64,000 nucleotides of DNA from Malania oleifera. Taxonomy: Eukaryota; Streptophyta; Magnoliopsida; Santalales; Ximeniaceae. Both the position numbers and the translations under genes were made by a program. The stretch covers positions 54,365,457-54,429,456 of the forward strand of contig NC_080420.1 in NCBI RefSeq assembly GCF_029873635.1. The letters are read 5' to 3'. Below the pieces are notes generated by a model that did no database searches, was not told the DNA's origin, and saw only the letters and a list, made by a program, of their open reading frames with translations. Position 1 is the stretch's first letter, and the number at the start of each line of letters is the position of its first letter. Below, piece after piece: positions 46,521-58,324 of this stretch.

Positions 46521-47220
46521 GAATTGGGCTAGACCGAGAGACGTCTAAGAGATCAGGAGCTTCTTGTGGTTAGTCGGATATTACCATTATTTTGTCGAGG
46601 GGTTCTTAACTTTATCAAGGCCTCTAACACGATTGACTCGGAAGAATGCCATATTTGAATGGGATAACAGCTATGAACAGAATTTTCAGGAATTGAAGCA
46701 AAGGCTAGTCACAGCCCCAGTACTGATCATCCCATCTGGGGGTGAGGGTTATACTATTTTCAGTGATGCGTCCTTGAAGGGATTTGGTTGTGTATTGATG
46801 CAGCATGGCAGGGTGGTGGCATATGCGTCCAGACAGTTGAAAGAATACGAAAAGAACTATCCTACCCATGATCTTGAATTGGCTGTAGTGGTACATGCAT
46901 TGAAAATTTGGAGGCATTACCTGTACGGTGAGCAATGCAAGATTTTCTCCGACCACAAAAGCTTAAAGTATTTCTTCACCCAGAAGGAATTGAATATGAG
47001 ACAAAGAAGGTGGTTAGAGTTGATTAAGGATTTTGACTGTACTATTAGTTACCCACTAGGGAAAGCAAATGTGGTAGCTGATGCACTGAGCAGGAAATCT
47101 GGGGAATCAGCGCAGAGGGCTATGGAGATCCAGCATCCAATCATGATGGATCTAGAGAGACTCAGCATCGATTTGGTTGAGAGTGACCCACAGGTATATA
47201 TCTCCAATCTAGTGGTATAG
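46521..47220 (+). pseudogene. Tekay-2 RNase H domain
   Basis: An uninterrupted ORF of 218 codons (46564-47220). It starts in the RT connection ([20 protein letters not shown]), then [20 protein letters not shown] with the first catalytic Asp, [20 protein letters not shown] with Glu, [12 protein letters not shown] with Asp, and [13 protein letters not shown] at the end. The catalytic Asp/Glu set seems kept. This is the longest intact piece of the element. Confidence 0.9.
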
Positions 47221-48665
47221 CCTACTCTGCAAGAAAGAATTAAAGCTGCTCAAAAAGAAGACCCAGAATTAGTAGAGGTGATGGACAGAGTGCAGGATGG
47301 TTAGGGAGAAGAATTCTGCATTTCAGATGACGAAACTTTACGGTTCCGCTTTAGATTATGTGTTCCCGCTGATGCTAACATTAGGAGGACTATTTTAAAG
47401 GAGGCTCAAAGATCCTTGTATACGGTTCATCCCGGTAGTACGAAAATGTATAGGGATCTACGAGAGTTTTACTGGTGGAGTGGTATAAAGAGAGAAATTG
47501 CTGAGTATGTAGCCCAGTGCTTGACGTGCCAGCAGGTAAAAGCTGAGCACCAGAGGCCGGCAGGCCAGTTGCAACCATTATTTATCCCATAGTGGAAGTG
47601 GGATCATATATCAATGGACTTCGTTTCAGGACTGCCATCGACATTGCATGGCCAGAATGCGATTTGGGTGATAATAGACCGGTTGACTAAGACCGCCCAT
47701 TTTCTCCCTATCAAGATCATCTATCCCCTTAATCGATTGGCAGAGATTTACATCTAGAAGATAGTTCGTTCTCATAAGGTTCCAGTGTCCATAGTGTCAG
47801 ATCCACACCCACGTTTCACGTCACGTTTCTGGGGAAGCTTACAGGAAGCTTTAGGGTCTCAGCTATCATTTAGTACGGCATTCCATCCTCAGTCAGACGG
47901 GCAGATCGAGAGGACGATACAGACACTAGAAGATATGCTCGGAGCATGTGTTTTAGATTTTAGGGGTAGTTGGACTCAGTTCATGCCGCTGGTAGAGTTT
48001 GCATACAATAACAGTTACCAGTCCAGTATTGGCATCGCACCATTTGAGGCACTGTACGGTAAGAGATGTTGATCTCCTTTGTATTGGGACGAGATGGGTG
48101 AGCGGCGAGTTGTGGGGCCAGAGCTAGTACAGCAGGCATATGATAACGTTTGACTTATTAGGGATAGAATCAGTGCAGCTTAGAGCCGACAGAAGAGTTA
48201 TGCCGACAATCGCTACAGGAATTTGGAGTTTGATGTGGGTGATCACATTTTTTTAAAGATAGCTCCGTTAAAAGGAGTCATGAGGTTTGGTTAGAAGGGT
48301 AAACTTAGCCCTAGGTTTATCGGTCCGTTTGAAATTTTAGTGAAAGTGGGGTCGGTGGCCTACAGGCTAGCGTTGCCACCTACACTATCCAGGATGCACG
48401 ACGTATTCCACGCATCTATGTTGAGGAAATACGTCCCAGATCCTTCTCATATTATCAGCTATGGTGAATTATAGCTCAGTGGTTCACTAGTTTATGAGGA
48501 GGTACTGGTGCAAATTCTGGATAGAAAGGAACAGAAACTACGTAATAAGAAGATTCCTCTGGTAAAAGTTCTATGGAGGAATCACGCAGTAGAAGAGGCT
48601 TCTTAGAAACTTAAGGAACAGATCAGACAGAAATACCCACAGTTATTCCAAGAATTCCATATATG
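47221..48665 (+). pseudogene. Tekay-2 integrase with C-terminal GPY/F module
   Basis: Zinc region with SLYTVHPGS..FYWWSGIKREI, then CLTCQQVKAEHQRP (47400-47560). Catalytic core: [14 protein letters not shown] (Asp), VSIVSDPHPRFTSRFWGSLQ (Asp) and FHPQSDGQIERTIQTLEDML (Glu), all three residues present. The C-terminal part has [24 protein letters not shown] and [19 protein letters not shown], then a terminal VKVLWRNHAVEEAS segment. Stops at 47592, 47757, 48072 and others break the frame. A clear chromodomain consensus could not be confirmed by eye. Confidence 0.9.
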
Positions 48666-48905
48666 ATTAAGAAATGTGAGTAAATATGTAATGTTTCTTT
48701 TGCAGGTACATGTAATATTCTAATAGTAAGTGGTATTTTAGTTTTGGGGGAAATTTTCTTTTGGTAAATGTAATCTCCCAGGACTTAGAATGTAACCACA
48801 TTATTCCTCCGCCATAATTAAGGGTAAGTAATAAAATAAGTAGACCATTTTGCCTTAAGGGATGATGAATTATATGAATAGTAAATTTCGAGGACGAAAT
48901 TTTAT

Positions 48906-48918
48906 AAGGAGGGGAGAA
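48906..48918 (+). promoter_or_regulatory. Polypurine tract of Tekay-2
   Basis: AAGGAGGGGAGAA lies directly before the 3' LTR TG. It is the plus-strand primer site. Confidence 0.9.
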
Positions 48919-51085
48919 TGTGACGACCCGAATAATAATGGTATTTAAATAATAAAGAGGAATAGAATTGGAAATAGTAACAGAAGGAGGACATTGCACT
49001 TTGGAAATAATAACTGAGGGAAATTAGCAGGGCCTCATTAACGAACACAGGGGATTCGTCAATGAGGGTATAAGAGGACCTCGTCGACGAAGCCGAGATT
49101 CATCGACGAGAAGATACCGAGAGAGGGTTTTGGAGGAATCTGAAATTCGTCGACGAAGGTGCAAGTTCGTCAACGAACTTTCTTCAGGACTCGTCGATGA
49201 GGTGACGTGTCTCGTCGACAAATCTGACCCTATAAGTAGTAGAAATCCGAATTTAAACGTAAAAATTAAGAAATCTCCCACTCTCTCTCTCTCCCTTCGG
49301 CTCTCTCCTCTTCTCCCTTCGATTTTGGGCCAAATTTCCACCGGTTTGAGGATCTCAAGCCACCACGACGCTCCTGGGGAAGTTCTCTCCAAATCTACCG
49401 GAGCGGATCGTCGGTGGAACTCTATTGAAAATCATCCTTGAGTTGAGGTAAGACTTTTTACGCCGAATTTGGTCCTGCTTTAGTTATAGGAAATGATATT
49501 CACATGAAAATACTGAAGTTTAGTACTGGAAGTTTTCATTTTCAGGGTATTGATTAGGAAATCCTACGGGTGTGAGACCAGAATTTATAGGGGCTTTTCT
49601 CAGTAGGCAAGTAAGGGAACAAACTAAAGCAGTTATTTTCCATACAAATTAATATTATGTATGAGTAAACTTATTTTCAGGAAAGCATGTATTATATCTG
49701 TATATTACAAAGGAAATGCACGTTTGGGAAAATATTGCTATTATGTTGAAATGTATATATATGTATGAGATACCAGAAATTATGATTTTTAGAATACAAT
49801 GTATGGCTTTATATAGCAAATGTGTGGCATGAATATTACTTTACGTGAAATGTATTACGATATGACTTTGTTACGAATGAAGCATGTTTTCAGGAATATG
49901 AAATGTTACAGTACAAATGATGTTGAAAATACATGATAATTGATTTAGCGCAAGGTCGTATATATATATATATGAAATGATTTCGGCACGAGGCTATATA
50001 TATATGAAATAATTTCAGCGCAAGGCCGTATTTATGAAATGATTTCGGCGCAAGGCTGTATTTATGAAATGATTTTGGCGCAAGGTCGTATTTATCAAAT
50101 GATTTCAGCACGAGGTCGTATTTATGAAATGTTCGGTGCGAGGCCGTATATATGGAATGATTTTGGCGCGATGTCGTATTTGTGAAATGATGAAAAATGC
50201 TATAATGTCATGTATTATATGTTATCAAAACCCGGATATTAGTTTAGTTTAGTTCAGGAGCACGGTACCGTAACTTATAGATTAGATATCTATTATCAAA
50301 TTGGTGCTAACCACCCCACGAGGGGGTGGGAGATGGATAGTTTATGTGACTTTCAGTAGAGTGTGGACGTCCACCTGGCAATCCGGACCAGGGTGTGGTG
50401 GGTCCATCGTACTTACAGACATTTTTGACTCGGCAGTAGTCGGCCAGCCATTATCGGGTCCCGCCTTCGGGCTGCACAACCCGTCATGGAGGGTAATACA
50501 TGACATCAACTAACTATTTATCCTAGGTGTGTTTTCAGTATTATTAGCTATAACAGACATTTCATGATCAGTATGAATTAAAAAGAAAATATGAAAGTAT
50601 ATGATTATTCCACTATGTTATGATGTATGTTTTTAGATATATGAAATGTACTGAGTATGTATAACTGCAATAAATATTCATGTTGTCACACAACTATATT
50701 TAGTTTATCTTCCCTTACTGAGAAGTGTCTCACCCCCGAACATTAAATGATTTTCAAGAAACCCAGAGAGACCGACGGGTCAACGCCACCATTGAGTGAT
50801 TTGAGCTTCCCTACTAGAAAGGTAAGCGTTGATCTAGGATCAGGAAATTTTTTTTATATGATCCTAAGGTTATTTTGATGTTTTGGAGGTTGTATATAAA
50901 TACAGTATTTTGGTGATGTAGTAAACTCTGGTATTATGTATTATATGGTTTTGAGAATGTGATTTATATTTACTGCTGCTTAGGTTTCCGCTGTGATTGA
51001 TAGGTGTCCTCGTTACCCATGGGTTCGGGTTGACTTTTCTATTTATTATATTTCATTTTATATTAAGATTTTTTAGGTCATTACA
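48919..51085 (+). mobile_element. Tekay-2 3' LTR
   Basis: 2167 bp, TGTGACGACCCG to GTCATTACA. Same architecture as the 5' LTR, with eight palindromes at 49036-49232 and eight minisatellite units at about 49945-50190. An extra (AT)n tract in the minisatellite near 49960 is one of the few length differences. Confidence 0.93.
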
Positions 51086-51090
51086 TATAC

Positions 51091-51786
51091 CCCTTCATTT
51101 GGGCAAATTAAAGGGGGATTAGCAATTAGATTAGCAAAAACTCTCTAAAACTTTTTATACCCCTATTTGCTTTTATCACATATATTCCTTCAAGCTTATT
51201 TGTTTATATACTCTCTTAAACTTTTATTTTGATAAAAACATTTTGGAATAGGGAGTACCATTGTTTTTGTTCTCCTCACTTGCAAATTCATTACAAGGTT
51301 GAAGGAGATTGATCTTCATTGATTGTGTGCATGTTCATACGTTGTTTTAAACCTACACTCTCAAATTTCTATACTCATCTTGAAAATTATTTTTCTTTGA
51401 GGGTGTGCTAGTGATATTCCCATATTGCTTTTGATTGATTATCATTGTTGGGAAGTATTATTTCTGATTGTGAGTTTCTTACACACAAATTTTAAGAACT
51501 GAAAGTTTGCATTCTTCCTTGATAGATGTTTTGCAAACTTTATCCATAACCTCTAGTGTGCTTTATTTATGAAAAATATTGTTGAGGTACTTGCTTAAGG
51601 TTGTTTAGATTCTATGATTGCTTATATTGTGAATAATACATTTTAGGATCAAAGACCTTACTTACTCACACGTATACGCATTGATATATATTGTTGTAAG
51701 TAGATACTCTATTTAGAACAAATCTCACTTGAGCATTAAATATCTATTACACGTGAGTGCATTCATTTTACTATGCTTATTGCTCG
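51091..51786 (+). mobile_element. SIRE-2 5' LTR, part 2
   Basis: Resumes the SIRE-2 LTR after Tekay-2: 'ttcatttgggcaaattaaaggg' type sequence and AT-rich text up to the GCTCG target of the inverted solo LTR. No ORF of interest. Confidence 0.75.
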
Positions 51787-53892
51787 TGTTGACTTTGGTG
51801 CAGTCCCAAGGGGGGTCAATTGGATATTTAAAAATTTCTCCCCTAGGTTAATTAGCTAGCATTAGCATTTCACAATCCTAAGGTCATTCTAGAGATGATA
51901 ATAAGGTAAACCAATAAATACAGATGTAGTTTAAAATACACAATTAAATCAACCAAACATGCACAGAAAAGTAAGTAGAGTAAAAATTACACTGGATATG
52001 TTATCGAGGTTCGGCAACAGTGCCTACGTCCCCGCCTTGGCTCACAAGTACAAGGATTCCACTATGGCTCACTTAATGGGTGGAGCGATACCGTTTACAA
52101 CCAAGTCAAATTAAAGCAGGGCAGGCCTCAACCTTTACACACTTCCCTTGAGGGGCGAAGAAGGGTCTAACAACAGATCCTTCCAGGCTAGATCAAACTC
52201 CTCAGGCCACACCTGGAATAAAACAGATAATTGAAATTTGCATACAATTTAAGTGCTTCTACACAAGCATATATATACCACAATACAGTCCAAATAAATA
52301 TGCACTCACTGATGATATGGATTTAATGCTCAGGTGAGATCCAATATTTAAACTCTCCAAGATGTGCGAGTGAACGTATATGTGAGAGTTTCAAACTTTG
52401 ATTCAAGTTATGATATTCAACAAACAATTTATCAAAGGAAGTTAAACACAATCCAAGTCAAATATCTCAAAGATTTTGCAAATGAAGAGCACAATAGGTA
52501 TTTGGATTTAGTTTGGCAAAATCAATATCAAGGATAATATGCAAGCTTTTAAGTCTTGCAATATAAGTGCCAAGACTAGCAAGAAAAAATCGAAACCTTC
52601 CCAATCAAGTATTTATAAATGAAATATTATGGGAAAGATCAAATAAGCAAGAACTCTCAAAATGGTTTTTCAAAATGTATGTGTATGAAAGAGTATTTGC
52701 CAAGGGAAGGATTTGTAAAAATGTATGCAATAACCACAATCACTTCCCTTCTATCTTGCAATTGATTTGCAAAAGATGGGAACAAATAAAACCAACACTC
52801 AATCTCAAAATATGTTTACAAGAGAGTATGAATGAGTGTTTTCACAAATAAGAGCTTGGAATGAAAATAGTATAGCAAAAGAGTATGAAAAAATTGAGAG
52901 GAAAAATTATAATCACTTTTGCTAATCAAGTTGCTAATTGAGTTAAATGAAGTGGTATATATAGGTAGGACTCAAAAAGTAACCATTGGGACACAATGAA
53001 GAATATTAAATTTGTTTAATTTGAGTTATAACCCCAATTACCCTTAATTACCATAGTAAAAATAAAGCAACCTGAGAGTTTAGTCGCCCGAGCCATAGGT
53101 TCGGTCGCCTGAACACTTACATGCAGAAAAGGTACTTTCGAGGTTCAACTGCCTAGTGAAACATTCGGTTTGCTGAGGTCAGGGCGATTTTCCAAAATTT
53201 CCGAGGTTCGATCGCCCGGACTTAAGTTTGATCAACCGAATTTGCACTTTCGCTCGCCCGAGGGTATTTTGAACGTGAAGTTTGGGCGCCCAAGTTGTTG
53301 GAAAAGTCAGGTTTAAATATTTGGTCGACCGAGAACGTTATGTTCTTTTTAGTTTGGTTGCCCGTAGTCAAGTCAACAGTTTAACTTCCTATGTTCGGTC
53401 AATCGAGGCATTTTCAATGCCAAGGTTCAGTCACCCGAACCCCTTACATAATTAAGACCTAAGTCATATTTTTACCCCTTATTGCATAGATGATGACTTA
53501 TGGAATAAAGAGGATTTTCCTAAATGATTATGTAAGGACCTAGGGTCTCTTTAAGGTCTCTGAGCTAACCCTAAAAATTTGGCGTCGGTCGACCGTGCCC
53601 TACGGTCATTTGGTTCCCTATGGTCAATCTATGATCATGTTGAGCATTATATCCTATCATGCATTATTACAGACCATATAAACTATTACAGACTAAAAAA
53701 TGAATGCAAATACAATGGCAAATAAGTCTTCAATCTTTCGATTCTTCAGTTGCCATAAATGAAGCTTGATCTTCATAGTTCATATGGCTTGCTTGAGTTC
53801 CTACCATCAATGCATGCAAGGATAAACCTGTTCAAGGTGAGAAACATTAATTTTGTCATAATCAAAACGGGATCAGACTCATAAAGTCAATA
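51787..53892 (-). mobile_element. SIRE solo LTR inserted in inverted orientation
   Basis: 2106 bp. On the plus strand it runs from TGTTGACTTTGGTGCAG to AAAGTCAATA, so the ends form a 10-bp near-perfect inverted repeat. It is flanked by GCTCG (51782-51786) and GCTCA (53893-53897). It matches the SIRE-2 LTR in reverse, including the 'ggttcggcaac...ctacgtccccgcc' block (52010-52040) and a GGCGACCGAAC-like motif array (53080-53450). The ORF at 52567-52851 is not conserved and is taken as incidental. Confidence 0.85.
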
Positions 53893-53897
53893 GCTCA

Positions 53898-54501
53898 TAC
53901 ATATATACTTAGTTAATAAGCATTTGAATCGTATGTAAAAATCATATTGATTATTGTATTTCAGACGTAGCTTGAGGAGGTGTTGATCTAGCTCGCAAGG
54001 ATTGATTGTAATTCAGGCGTGGCTTGAGGTGGGTCTTCTCTGCCCCTTTAAGAAGAGGTTGTAAAGGTTGAGGTCAGCCCTTTTAATTTGACCTGGTGTA
54101 GTATTCGGTGCCGCTCCACCCATTAAGCGAGCTTTAGTGAAATCCTCGAGCTTACGAGCTAGAGGTGGGGACGTAGGCAGTATTGGCCGAACCCCGATAA
54201 CATATCGTGTGTCATCTTCTCTTTCCCTCTCTCTTTACTTTTGGTATATGTATGCTTGCACTTAAATTATCGTGAATGTTTTTATTTGGTTTGAATTTCT
54301 GCATACATATCTACTTGGGAAATACTGAGTTTGCTATGACTGTTATAACTTCTGCTCAGTGTTAAATTATTGGGTGATTGGTATTTGTTTAGAAAGACCC
54401 TAGATTGTCAAATACTATTGTTGGATTAGTTGAACCTAGGAAGAAATATTTTAAATTTCCAATTCACCCCCCCCCCTCTTAGGAATACACCAATTCCAAC
54501 A
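53898..54501 (+). mobile_element. SIRE-2 5' LTR, part 3
   Basis: Final LTR segment with the 'gtggggacgtaggcagtattgg' type block near 54165 and a poly-C run near 54470. Ends ...CCAATTCCAACA immediately before the primer site. Confidence 0.85.
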
Positions 54502-54503
54502 AT

Positions 54504-54516
54504 TGGTATCAGAGCC
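54504..54516 (+). promoter_or_regulatory. Primer binding site of SIRE-2
   Basis: TGGTATCAGAGCC, a perfect match to the initiator-Met complement, two bases inside the LTR end. Confidence 0.93.
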
Positions 54517-54554
54517 TCGTTGCATAGACTTAAACATTTTTGCAAAAGATCACA

Positions 54555-55674
54555 ATGGCACACATTGGTGTATCCTCATTTGGCGAGGGACAGTCGCCTA
54601 CTTGCCCTCCTTTGTCTTGTGGGGTTAATTACACCCATTGGAAAATAAAAAAGAGCATTTTCATAAAATCTATGAATTAGAGGGTCTGGCAGGTGATTAA
54701 TAAAGGAATTTGTATGTTAGCTAACGATAATGATACAAATTTATTGCATGTGAATTCATATGCCATGGATTTATTATACTGTGCTGTAGAGACTAATATT
54801 TTTCATGAGATTATGGCATGTAAAAGTGCAAAAGATATATGGGAAGAGCTTGACAAGAAATATGAAGTACCTAAGAAAGAAGAGACCATCACTCCGGTTG
54901 CTCCAACCTTAAATGACCAAGAAGAGGTAAATCATGGATTAATGATGCAAATTGGTGAAGAGGTATATGATTTATCTTCTACCTTTGTTGATGATGCATT
55001 TGATGATTCTTTTGGTGATTCCTACAATATATTTTGTGATGAATCTTCAAATGTTTCTTGTGATGATGTTGGTATAAATGCATGCAATGATTCATGTGAT
55101 ACTTATGGTGATAAATCTTATAATCATGAATCATATGTTGAATTGATAAATGAAAACATGCCTTCTTGCAAACAAATAGAAAATATTTTAGGTACAATGC
55201 ACAAGTTTCTAGTTAGGGCGTCTAAGCATAAAATATTTTTGAAGAATGGGAAAAAAAGAATAGCAAAACAATTAAAGAAGGTAGAAAATTATTATGCTGT
55301 TCTTGAAAAGAAAAAGATTGAGAAAATATTGAAAATTATATGCTTGGAGAAAGAAACAAATGATTATTCTAGTTTTACACTCAAAGCTAAAAATGAAAAA
55401 AATAATCATAACAAACCCTTAGGATTAGGAAGAAATATTTCTTTCAAAAAGAGTTCATCTCTTAAATCCCATAATCTTTTTCATGCCTCATTAAGCAAAA
55501 AAAGAATATATAAGCATAATCCTTCACGTATATACAAAACATGCTTATTCTGGAAATAGAAAGGGCACACCTGGTTTAATTATCCATCTAGAAGTGCCAG
55601 TGGCTTAGAAAAAGAAATGATGTGGGTTATCATGAAGGCGAACCCCGTAGGGCATAAGGAAAAATGGATTTAAA
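54555..55674 (+). pseudogene. SIRE-2 gag
   Basis: ATG at 54555 opens MAHIGVSSFGEGQSPTCPP and SCGVNYTHWK, the SIRE gag start. An in-frame TAG at 54675 is the only stop before a 288-codon ORF (54693-55559). The ORF has NSYAMDLLYCAVETNIFHEI and AKDIWEELDKKYEVPKK (UBN2/DUF4219 capsid block), an acidic Asp/Ser-rich region (DDAFDDSFGDSYN), then a Lys-rich region. A zinc-knuckle relic, CLFWK.KGHTWFNYP, spans the terminal TAG, and a broken 'NPVGHKEKW' segment follows. The CCHC pattern is incomplete. No protease or integrase follows. Confidence 0.87.
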
Positions 55675-55879
55675 TTAATATTACTTAATTATTTAACTCT
55701 TGCTTAGTTCCTAAGTTTAAGGGTTGTGATGACTGTAGGCTTAGGGAGTGGTTTGGGGTAAAAATATAAAAACCTAGTATTTGCATCCGCTTCCAATTGG
55801 ACATGGCATCTTTGCCAGGTAAATAATTCTAAATGATCAACTCTTGCTAAAAGATAAACATCTTAAGTTAAGCAACTAG

Positions 55880-58043
55880 TGTAATGACCTGCTTATTTTT
55901 ACATACATATATATTTTTTTCTTTTCCACATCATAACATACATAAAAATCCTACTAAGTTGTCATAGTCGTAATCAGGCTAGACCCGTGGGTACCAGGGA
56001 TATATTTGTCATAAAAATCTGATACCTAAGCAGTAGAAAACATAAAATCATATACATGCCATAAACACCAAAAACCATACCAGAGTTTTACTAAATCTGT
56101 CATATACATATACATACAATCGACCACCAAAAATACTGAAATGTACTCCTAGGGTCTCCACCCAAAAATCCATCTGACCCTAACTTATTCACTTACCATA
56201 TAGACAAGGTAGCTTAAACCACTTCTATTGTTGCGGGGCTCTATCCGCCCTCTTACCTGGATTTCCTGAAATGTTTGTAATGCTGGGGTGAGACATATAT
56301 CAATAAGGGAGACAAATTAATATCAGTGTGTGGCAACATGAATATTTTTTGTGGTATACATATAAATAGTACATAAATCATAACTGGTATAACAATTGTA
56401 TCATATTGCATAAAACATGGTTGAACATAACATAACGTATTATACTAAATTTGTGTATTGAGAAATCATCTTATATAACCATATCATACGTAACTTATTA
56501 CCCAGGATAGATAGTTATTTAGCTATCGTCATGTCTTACCCCCCACATGATAGGATTGTGCGGCTTGAAGGCGAGACCTAGCAATGGTTGGCCGACCATG
56601 CTAAATCAAACAAAAGTCTGTAAGTACGATGGGCCTATTCCACCTGTGCCGGTCTACCAGGGGAACTATGACACTTCCATAAAGCCACATCGACTGCCAT
56701 CTCCCACACTCTACATAAGATGTGTGGTAGTACTAACATATTTATAATCATAAACATATAGCTACGGTACCGTGCTTCATAAAACTAAACTAAGTTATCC
56801 GGGTTCTGATAACATATAATACATTAAACATAACTGTTTCGTAATTCAAAGTAATATCTGACATAAACATATTTCATGATTTCTTACATATCATACATAA
56901 TCACGGCATCAACACCGACATAATTCATAACGTAAAATCATGGCATTTTCACTGGCATAATCCATAATGTAAAATCATGGCATTTTCTCCGGCATAATCC
57001 ATAGCGTAATAATCATAAATTCTTGCATTATTTTACATAATCTTTAAAACATATTTCCTGTACTTTTTTTGGGGTTTTCCTGAAAACTGCTATAACATAC
57101 TTATCTTGGGAAAATCATAATATTTCAATATAACATAAATTTCATGGGAATACTATACTCATGTCACACCAATATTCATAGCCTTATAAATTCATAATTT
57201 ATCCAGAAATCATATTTCCATATAAAATGTGTTAATATCATTTCTCTCTTCAGAAGCAGTATTCTCATACATAATTCAATATCATACATATTTTCCTAAA
57301 AATAAATGTTGTTTAATTCATAGTAATTTCATGAAAAATACTGACTTAATTTATCCCCTTACCTGTCTTATTGTGAAACCCACAAAATACTCCAAATTCA
57401 CACCCTATGTGTTCCCCAGCACAACACCCTGAAATTGTATTTTTCCCAACCAAACTTCAATATAATACTATCTAAAGCATTTTTCCTAGTTCATCAACAT
57501 CAAATAACTTATAAAGCCTAAAATAACTAACTTACCCAGATTTTGGGATGGTGCCCAAGTTGGTCTAACCAACGAACTACTCTAGCAGATTTGAAGAGAA
57601 TCTTCCCAAGAGTAGCGTGGTGGCTTCCGATTGTCAAACCGGTGAAGTACGAAGCCAAAAACTTATAGAGAAGAAGGGGGTTACATTTTAGAGAGAGAGA
57701 GAGAGTGTGTGTGTTTCTTGAAGAATTTTCACGCTAAAATCCCGAGGTTTGCATACTTATACAACACAGATTCATCAACGAGACACGTCACCTCATTGAC
57801 GAGTCTATGAAGGGAGTTCCTCGATGAACACTTACTCCTCCTCGACGTGTTTCAGGTCCTGAAAATAGCCCTCTTGGTAATTTCTCATCGATAAGAGATG
57901 CGTCCCCATCGATGACTCCAAGAGGCCTACTCGTCGACGAGCACTTTGCACTCGTCAATGAGACCCTGATGAAACCCCCTTTTAAAATTCCTTTTCTCTC
58001 CTTCTTTTATTATTTAATTGTTATAATTCTTCGGGTCTCTACG
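55880..58043 (-). mobile_element. Tekay-3 3' LTR
   Basis: 2164 bp, minus-strand CGTAGAGACCC (TG decayed to CG) to GGTCATTACA. Palindrome array at about 57770-57965, GA/GT tract near 57690-57715, ACGGTACCGT near 56764, and 'cggcat' minisatellite relics at 56900-57000. Closest in wording to the LTR at 1-1052. Confidence 0.88.
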
Positions 58044-58324
58044 TTCTCCCCTCCTTATAAAATTTTGTCCTCGAAATTTACTATATGTATTGAACACCAT
58101 CTTTTGAGGAAAATGGGCTACTTATTTTATTACGTACACTCACTCGTGGCGGAGGAATATCGTGGTTACATCAGGGTTTAGGGAGATTACAAATACATAA
58201 AAGAAAAATTCTCACAAAACCAAAACACTACCTATCCTATAACCTTGAATAACACTTATACATATATTATCCTACTTAGCATAAATTAAATCAAACTTTA
58301 TCTACTTTACTTAAATTATTACTA

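Larger units (their letters stand above)
41662..51085 (+). mobile_element. Tekay-2: nearly complete Ty3/gypsy chromovirus
   Basis: 9424 bp with 5' LTR 41662-43865, primer site 43869-43881, gag, protease, RT, RNase H, integrase, polypurine tract 48906-48918 and 3' LTR 48919-51085. Perfect 5-bp duplications TATAC flank it (41657-41661 and 51086-51090), placing the insertion in the SIRE-2 LTR. All domains are present in canonical order, but each has in-frame stops and the RT active site is changed. The first ~205 bp of the two LTRs differ at about 19 sites, mostly C/T or G/A, so it is not a recent insertion. Confidence 0.95.
40737..55674 (+). mobile_element. SIRE-2: copia element with a split 5' LTR
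   Basis: The 5' LTR is in three pieces: 40737-41661, 51091-51786 and 53898-54501, about 2.2 kb in total. It is followed by a primer site at 54504 and gag at 54555-55674. The LTR starts TGTTGACTTTTTGAG and ends CCAATTCCAACA. Tekay-2 and an inverted SIRE solo LTR split it. Beyond gag the element is cut by Tekay-3 at 55880, and no pol or 3' LTR is seen in this window. Confidence 0.85.

Noticed and set aside
52567..52851. 94-codon ORF as a possible small gene
   Set aside because: Lies inside a SIRE solo LTR, shows no known motif, and has no sign of conservation in the sister LTR.
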